Positions 57,481 to 64,000 of a stretch of DNA of 64,000 nt are shown here, piece after piece. The stretch is taken from NCBI RefSeq assembly GCF_000218685.1, contig NW_006763291.1:1892308-1956307 (forward strand). The letters are read 5' to 3'. Position 1 is the first letter of the stretch. Each line of letters starts with the position of its first letter. The DNA comes from Serpula lacrymans var. lacrymans S7.9. Its lineage: Eukaryota; Basidiomycota; Agaricomycetes; Boletales; Serpulaceae. Below the pieces are notes generated by a model that was not told the origin of the DNA, made no database searches, and saw only the letters and a list, made by a program, of their open reading frames with translations. Both the position numbers and the translations under genes were made by a program.

Positions 57481-60368
57481 ATGTCTGCCTTACAGAGAAT
57501 AAGGATTGCAGCCCGTCTGCGGCCCCGAATTGATGGCGAGGTCGAAGATACTTCCATTCAAGTCATCCATTCAGACCAAGCCGCATCCTGCATCAGCATC
57601 GCCAACCCAAGAGATCCTACACAAGTCTTCAAATTTCCGTGGGTGCACCTATGAAATAGTATCTGCGTGCTTTGCTTGACTTTCGGATAGTTTCTCGTCG
57701 TGCTATGACCAATCCTCCACACAGGAGGAAATATTCGATAGAGATGTGCAACCCTTGATCAATGTTGTTTACAGTGGCGTTGTATGTATCACCCGTCCGA
57801 TTCAGGGGCCCCGAGGCCATACACTTACATAGGCACGTTTCAGACAGTTACGATCTTCGCGTATGGTGTAACGTCGTCTGGTAAAACACATACTATGCAG
57901 GGTAGCAAATCTCAGCCAGGTGTCATTCCACGAGTTGTCACAGTACGTATTTTCCCTCTTATTTCTGTCTCTTTGAGCCTGAATAATGTCCGGAAATCTA
58001 CAGGCAATGTTTCAACAGAAATCATCTCTGCACAGGTCAAATGTTTCCCTGGCTGTGTCTTATATGGAAATATACAAGGACGAAGTTTATGACCTTTTAG
58101 TAAATAGGGAAACCGTGAGTCTGAAAGGAGCAGTCATCACATGCGTGGGATGCTCACCCAAAATCCCTGATGTGCAGGCTCCCAAGCTACCAGTACGAGA
58201 GAACGACGTGGGCCAAGTTTTCGTTGCCAACCTTACCTCAATTCCCATTAATTCAATAGAAGAATTTGACGCCATTTATTTGTAAGTGTCCGTCTTTTTG
58301 TGACTCCACGAGGGTTCTAGACCGCGGCCGTACAACTAGACAAGCCTCGAAACACCGTTCAGTAGGATCAACAAATTTGAATCATGCATCATCCCGGTCG
58401 CATGCCGTTTTAACAATTGAAGTGACCATGACAGATTCTTCGGAAGAGAAAAGTAATACCGATTTTTGTCGCTGACCCATACCTTAATACTCACCATTTC
58501 CCTATTAGCATTGACAGGAAAGATCAATCTAGTCGACTTAGCTGGTTCAGAAAATAACAAGCTGACTGGCAACGATCCCACACGCATGTCTGAATCTTCA
58601 GCAATCAACAAAAGCTTAAGTGTTTTGGGACAAGTGGTTCATGCCCTAAACCAAGGAGCTGTAAGTAATGTGGTAGACCATGAGAATTGTGTTGATACTC
58701 TTTGAGCGTAGTCTCGTATACCATATCGAAACTCTAAATTAACTCGAATACTTCAAGATGCGCTAGGTGGATCGTCCGTAGGATTACTCATATGCAATCT
58801 TGCTCCAGGCGTCAAATTCCGACAGGATACCCTTAATACTCTCAAGTAAGTTCCATAATGTATACATATCATTAGTAAATAACGCGTCCTCCTAAGCTTT
58901 GCAGTACGAACGAAGAATGTAGAAAATAGACCTGTCATCAACGAACGTAGTACGTAAATATTTCGCTCTCTTCTGCTTATGAGCTTCAACCTCTCCGCTC
59001 AGATAACAAGCCAAAACCAAAGCCACACTTTGCTGCCATTCAACCACCACCGCCCAAGCTTGCACCTGCCGTACTGCAACCGGTATCGACGGCCGGTTCT
59101 AGTAGTGGACCCTCCCGACAGTCTCTTGTTCCTGGTCCCAGGCAGAGTCTTGCGGGATTCTCCCGAGTGCCACGCGTCAGTGGCTTCGGGATTGGCCCTT
59201 CCACCTCTTTACCGACAAGATTGAGATCTTCCGGTGGCGTCGCCGCTGTGAAAGAAAAGGAACCCGGTGGGATGCAGCTGACAGATAAGGATATCGACGA
59301 AAGAGTGCGCACTGTGGTGTTATCTTACGTTGTTTGTATTGTATTGACTGACGGAACACGTGGCCTTGGACAGATAGCAAAAGCCGTTGAAATGGAAGTC
59401 GCGCGGCGGCTGGAAGAGCGGGAGAAGGAACGGGTCAAAGACGAAGAAGAACGGCGAGCAAAGGAGCAAGCTGCTGCAGAACAGGAAAAATCGGCATCTT
59501 TCGATCAAAGAGGGGATCAGAAGTTGCCTCCGGGTATCCTTACGCCTTTGCTGCGAAAGCATAGAGACCTTGATGACGAGCTCAAGACGCGCTTAGAAGA
59601 GCTTGAGGAGAAGTTGTATGTCACCTCTCTAACATGTAATTTGTCTGCTGAACCGAGATGCCCTTGCACAGTGAACGAGGTAATAAGGAGACCCAACTTG
59701 CCGATGTATTGTCTCCCCTGTCGAAAAAGAAGACAGGGCGAGCGTATGTGGCGCTGGCGCGCGCTCATTCCGAAAAGTAAGTACTTTCTCCTCGTTGCAT
59801 GTAATATACTCATTGTAACACCACGAATCTGCAGAGGCGACCTGCAAGTAGCCTTGGAGCTTTATCGAAAAGCAGAATCATATGTCCCAGACAATATTAA
59901 ACTGAAAGAGAGGTGGATACTTTTTATTGTTCAAGTCTTTTTGTGTAATATATCCCATGCCAAGCGATAATTCTGACTCTACGTTTTATTCGCCGTTGCG
60001 TGCGTAGAATCATCGAAATTGAATGGGCAGCCAAGAACAACAAGGAATTTGTGCCTTCACCGAAGAAGGTGAAGAAGGTTAAGACGAAAAAAAGAAAAGA
60101 TGTTAAAGGCGTGGCCGACGGTCTCGGACATGCGCAGGGGGGACGGGAGTCGGATGTATTTGACAACGGGAAGGGGAAAAGAAAACAGGATGGCCCTAGT
60201 TTTGGAATAGAGGTGACGAATAGCCCGTTCAAGAAAATCAAGACAGAAGGTTGGGAGGACAGCATTGGTACGCCCCCGGGTCAATATCATAACATCAAAG
60301 CAGAGGGTAATGACGAACTTGAGTGGGCATCAGCGAGGAACAGCATCGATATGGAGGATGCAGCTTGA
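57481..60368 (+). CDS. N-terminal-motor kinesin, kinesin-10 (KIF22/Kid)-like
   Basis: The motor begins at the ATG ([20 protein letters not shown]). It contains the P-loop [14 protein letters not shown], a GVIPR segment, [14 protein letters not shown], switch [13 protein letters not shown], switch [17 protein letters not shown], then [20 protein letters not shown] and [17 protein letters not shown]. The TGN after DLAGSE and the NRPxxNE ending match KIF22, a plus-end chromosome-arm motor. After a Pro/Ser linker come a charged coiled coil (about 59390-59600), a TPR-like helical pair ([31 protein letters not shown]) and a basic tail with [13 protein letters not shown] see no helix-hairpin-helix DNA-binding domain. 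One junction before switch I (near 58282-58312) requires an unusually short intron of about 31 nt. Confidence 0.82.
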
Positions 60369-61392
60369 TAATTACTGGTTACAGCGACCTTCTACGAGAC
60401 CGTCTTGGCTTGTATTGATCTGTATTGGTTATGCATGTGTAATATGTTTTATCTGCTCGGTTATTCCTGACGTGGTACTCCTATCATCGGCTTTATTCTC
60501 AATATTATATTATCTGTCGTCACGGCGTTTCATCTTCCATTGCAGTTGGGGCCGTCGGGAGATATGGAGCATGCAGCACCTTACTTGTACGTACACCCCG
60601 TCGCTGAGTACTGAAGCCTGAGAACAGTCCTGGACTCCGCAGCAATTGAGGTCTCCAATGTTTTGTAAGCATAATTTCGTTTGCCTGAATTACTGGCTTA
60701 TGTCTTTTTGGAATGTATAGTAACCATCAGAGTCCTGAAGTGAGATCTGCACTGATTCTGCAGCGCTGCAATATTTCATCACTGTCCTACTTCATCAGAG
60801 ACTACAAATATTTCTGGTGAGTGTTTTAATATGTCAACTTTTTCTTTTTCCTATATTTTTTCTTCCATTTTCTACAGGTGGCCCTGAAGTCTCCTTACTT
60901 GTATAGGATGCCAAATGATGCTGAAGCAAAGAGTACTTCAGTTGAACCTTACCAGAAAAGGTTCAGAGCCATATGCATCGGGTCCACCGGGTTTATAATA
61001 CCCAGCGACGTGTTGTCATTTCTGCAACAAAATCACAAACCCACGCGTATCTCCAAGATCTATAAAGATTAAGCTTTGCAGTCACGTTTGGTCTCGGCGG
61101 TGGTTCCAAAGAATGCTACCATTCAGGGTTTTCCCCATCCCCGTTTGCCGTCATGTATATGGCAAGACAAGCCCTGAGTTTCTTTGTTGACCTGGAGACT
61201 CTGCCACGCGACCATGAGATAACCTTTTGGCTGTTGCCCAGCAGGGACAATTTGGTTGCTCTCCTCCGAAGCTTTGCAAAAATCTCAGCCCCTTTCTTCA
61301 TCATAGGCAGTTCGCTCAATCGATTCGTGGCTTATGTGTACAGGTCCTAAATGCTTAAAAGCTCGCACTTTTGGCCTTGAATCTCAGCAATC
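60369..61392. other. Unassigned; coding-like exons without a recognised family
   Basis: Some stretches look like exons between good splice signals on the plus strand. Examples are SPEVRSALILQRCNISSLSY before a GTGAGT at about 60818, and 61085-61345, which reads FGLGGGSKECYHSGFSPSPF followed by YMARQALSFFVDLETLPRD. They may be upstream exons of the 61393 gene or a separate decayed gene. I cannot join them in one frame. Confidence 0.3.
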
Positions 61393-62212
61393 ATGGCCTT
61401 CCGTCTTCCTACCCACTTAGAGTCTTTCATCCCACCACCATCCCAGCAGGTTCCTCAATCGAGGCCATGGCGGGGTACTTTCGTATTGAGCGGTGCCCAT
61501 TTCTCCAACAGTTCTCCCAGTGAAGAGCTGTGCATCACGGCCGCAGAAACCGATGGCGACAAGTAAGTCTTCGTGCTTCATGCGCTTGGTTGCCCATTAA
61601 ATGCTCTGCAGTCGTATGGATCTTGGCCTTCTCACCTTTACGTCCACTTGATGCACGACGCGATCGCACTCAAAGACGTTCAAGCTTGGGTCAAACATCG
61701 CGCCCCGCCGCTCTGTACTTTCATGCCTGATAGGCTTAGCGATGCCAACGGTAACGCCATCAACCAAGCGAATTTCCGCCAGCTTTCTCGCCTTTTGTAC
61801 GAGAAACAGATGGTTCGTATTGATCTTGATGAAAGATGATGATCCATACTGATCTTCATACAAATAGGTGGCTATCGCACCTTGGCGCGTTCCGGAAAGG
61901 CTGCCTGGGGCGGGTATCATTATTTATCCCACTCAGACGTCGAGTGGCATGCTCGTCGGTGCCATATTCTTGACGGCTGGTTTTCCCGACTTTGTCGCTG
62001 CTGCGTTACAGCCACCAACCGGCAGTTCACGCCTTCTCTATGGTGCTACCGGCTCTCCTGAGTCGAGCCTCAGTTCCTCCAGCCGTCATCCTCAGTATCA
62101 AAGCTATCCTGCTCATTACGCGCAACCTCATACGACTCCATCTCCCTCTTCTGGAAATGAAGGAACCTCTGCGTACAATTCGGTGCATGGCAGTGGTCAA
62201 GGCCAGCGCTGA
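61393..62212 (+). CDS. Uncharacterised protein with Med25/SPOC-like beta-barrel features
   Basis: Three exons are suggested. The first reads MAFRLPTHLESFIPPPSQQ and PWRGTFVLSGAHFSNSS. The second has WPSHLYVHLMHDAIALKDVQ and FRQLSRLLYEKQM. The third, after GTTCGT...TAG, has VAIAPWRVPERLPGAGIIIY, then LVGAIFLTAGFPDFVAAALQ and a Ser/Tyr/Gln-rich end. The order W-(Q/R)-G strand, WPxxLyvhL, acidic-hydrophobic helix, then IIIYP...LVGAIFL resembles the PTOV/activator-interaction barrel of Med25, but similarity is weak. The first junction (GT at 61563) leaves two bases and the next exon needs zero, so the frame does not close. Either a base is wrong or the exon limits differ. Confidence 0.45.
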
Positions 62213-62640
62213 CGTATACCTATTATTCCAAACATCTAGAATTCGCCATAGAGACTTTAACCGTTCGAGACTCGGTATTTTTTTCGCGATAATTTCTTGT
62301 ATCCATTTAACGCAATCTTCTGTATCAACTGTTCAATTTCTGTAGAGATAACTTTCTTTTACAACGCTTTGTTCGTTTTCGAAGTTTTCATTTCCATATA
62401 CTAACACAAAAAAAAAGAAGGAAAAAAGGAAGTCAACAAAAAAAGGTCCCCTTTATGTATCAGTTCAATAGTATAGTTTTGTATTTTTATCGGTATTTGA
62501 TGTAGTGTGTAACTGATGGTTATCGTATGTGTCACTGTAGAGTTCCTGTGGACGGTAGGTGTCATGAAAACGCTTGATTTGTCATGGATGATAAATGATC
62601 CAAAGGCAAGCTCTCTCACTGAAGCTTCTTTGAGGGAAAA
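62213..62640. other. Intergenic, no gene seen
   Basis: AT-rich with A/T homopolymers. Probably the 3' UTR of the preceding gene followed by spacer. Confidence 0.4.
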
Positions 62641-62652
62641 TACGTAGTCCAC

Positions 62653-62998
62653 TTACATTCTAGGCCACCCCATGCCTTGATTATCGCGATGACGTCCAGC
62701 ACCACCCAGGTATGTAAATTCGCGAGTCCCAATTCGGTCTCGTAGCGCCATGGATCTTGTGAGTGTTCCATCGTATCCAGGCAGCATGAGTAGTAAAATG
62801 GGGGCACGACCAAGGTCGTTTCGACAGCATCTCATAATTTTGCACCACATCTTTGTGGGATCATTTGTTGGCTCGTCGAGAAAATGGACACGTGGAATAG
62901 TATTGGGTGATAGATTCAATCTACCATCGGCAGCGCTGAGCTACAGTGAAAACCAGCTGACCAACTCAATCTTGCCGAGAAGACCACGACCAGGATAG
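62653..62998 (-). pseudogene. Relic of an ABC transporter ATPase domain (ABCA-like)
   Basis: On the minus strand the sequence reads IPRVHFLDEPTNDPTKMW, then NDLGRAPILLLM and MALRDRIG. This follows the order Walker B/D-loop (FLDEPT), linker strand and (A)DRIGI-like end of ABC ATPases, most like ABCA-type domains. The glutamate of the Walker B (DE) is present. The Walker A and signature motif are not found, and no flanking membrane segments are visible, so this is a fragment. Confidence 0.45.
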
Positions 62999-64000
62999 CC
63001 GACTTGGAAAGTTGTCGTCATTCTTAAAATGAACGGTTGACTTGGCCAAATTTAGACGTTTCTTTATTCACCTTCGCTTCCACTGGCTTGCCATGCGAGG
63101 TCAACAGGAAATTTCTCTTGCCCAGCTGATGACGGTCCCTTTAGCGTAATTGCGTGTGCTATCGCGGCCATTTCGGTGCTTGGAATGTCGTTGGGGGGTT
63201 GCAGGACAAAGTTCGGTCAAAGTCATTGAGCAGGGGTGCTTCTGTGACTTCGAGCCCTCGTGTACGAGGGGTTTTAGTGAACTTTTACAGAATCGGCTAT
63301 CAAAATTCCTTCGTCTTGCGGTACCGCTCAAGTACTCGAGTTGCCCGAATTACTAAAATAAAGCAGATTTCTGTGAATGACCACCGTATAAGATCAGCGT
63401 ATCACAGAAAGTGCATGGAGAAACATTAACACCAGATCGTATTCGCAGCCACCATAGAAACGACGGGTTTAGTCTCATCAAAGATGGTAAATCCCAGACA
63501 TGTGAGAATAGGGGGACTCATTGCGTCAGGATAGTATTGAAGATGGTATTGAAACATGAAACATGTACGAACGACTTGCGGAAGACTAGCTCAATTTCCT
63601 CCCACTAGTAGAGAACCAACATGCATCCTGACGACTCGATTGGGGATTAGCTACCGGAATTTAGGAGTTAGCCTTCGTGCACCCACAGTCTACTCGTCTT
63701 GCGCAGTGAATAAGTGTCACAGTGTCCTGGCATAGGTTGTGAGTCTATAGTATCCTGTTTGGAACTCCCGATGAGGATGTCAAAAGACTATATGTGCGTG
63801 CTGGTATGGCTGCCTTGCGGGAATGCAGATCCACTCAGCTGGAATCGTGCGTCCGGACGCGCAGCACAACGCAGAAAATCATCAATTTACGAAAGCGAGA
63901 CCTATGAAACGTGTAAAGCACAATATCCATCACGACAAGTTGATCCGAAGTTGATCAGAAATAAAGGAAAGTAAAGAAGACATCAAAGGGGACACACCTA
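62999..64000. other. No gene recognised to the end of the window
   Basis: Several short frames overlap on both strands (for example 63101-63331 minus and 63150-63356 plus). None shows a domain, a splice pattern or a plausible start context. It may contain further decayed sequence related to the ABC relic. Confidence 0.35.

Noticed and set aside
1..64000. CRISPR array, bacterial operon, plasmid or virus features
   Set aside because: Intron-rich eukaryotic genes throughout; the tandem repeats seen are a coding minisatellite and transposon ends.

Overview
The window is nuclear DNA from a filamentous basidiomycete, most likely an Agaricomycete. The genes have many short introns (about 45-70 nt, GT-AG). 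The WC-1 photoreceptor lacks the ascomycete GATA zinc finger. Accessory DNA consists of decayed chromodomain Ty3/gypsy elements, solo LTRs and CACTG-ended foldback elements. No rRNA, tRNA or CRISPR array was recognised. There is one 100-N assembly gap (8445-8544).

Layout. 1-6057: a short-chain dehydrogenase (SDR) and a multi-spanning ArAE/BRE4-type membrane protein. 6058-13284: AT-rich repeat DNA with an insertion that can be dated by its empty site, a palindrome running into the N gap, and a gypsy gag relic. 13285-16549: a second SDR with identical intron positions, then mL41 (minus) and TSR3 (plus) head to head. 16550-31820: a transposon island with almost no host coding sequence. It holds two solo LTRs of opposite orientation, each with a perfect 5-bp duplication, and the pol/3' LTR half of an element of the same family. 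33226-62212: a dense housekeeping block. In order: a Ser/Thr/Pro-rich single-pass membrane protein, eIF2-alpha, a PDK-type mitochondrial kinase, WC-1 (minus), uL16/RPL10 (minus), a BTB-BTB-CAP-Gly protein (minus), dynactin p27/DCTN6, an RTA1-type membrane protein, a long coiled-coil protein, Sos7, a kinesin-10-like motor and an unassigned protein. 62600-64000 has only a relic of an ABC ATPase.

How the genes relate. From 43473 to 60368 several neighbours concern microtubules or chromosome segregation: CAP-Gly, dynactin p27, Sos7, kinesin-10 and a coiled-coil protein. The last three (in order: coiled-coil protein, Sos7, kinesin) each carry an RTCACGTG site about 125-155 bp upstream of the ATG. 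mL41/TSR3 and the BTB-CAP-Gly/DCTN6 pair share short divergent promoters. Several reading frames are off by one base (CAP-Gly domain, first junction of the 61393 gene, one junction of the coiled-coil gene), so draft-assembly indels should be considered before calling these genes broken.
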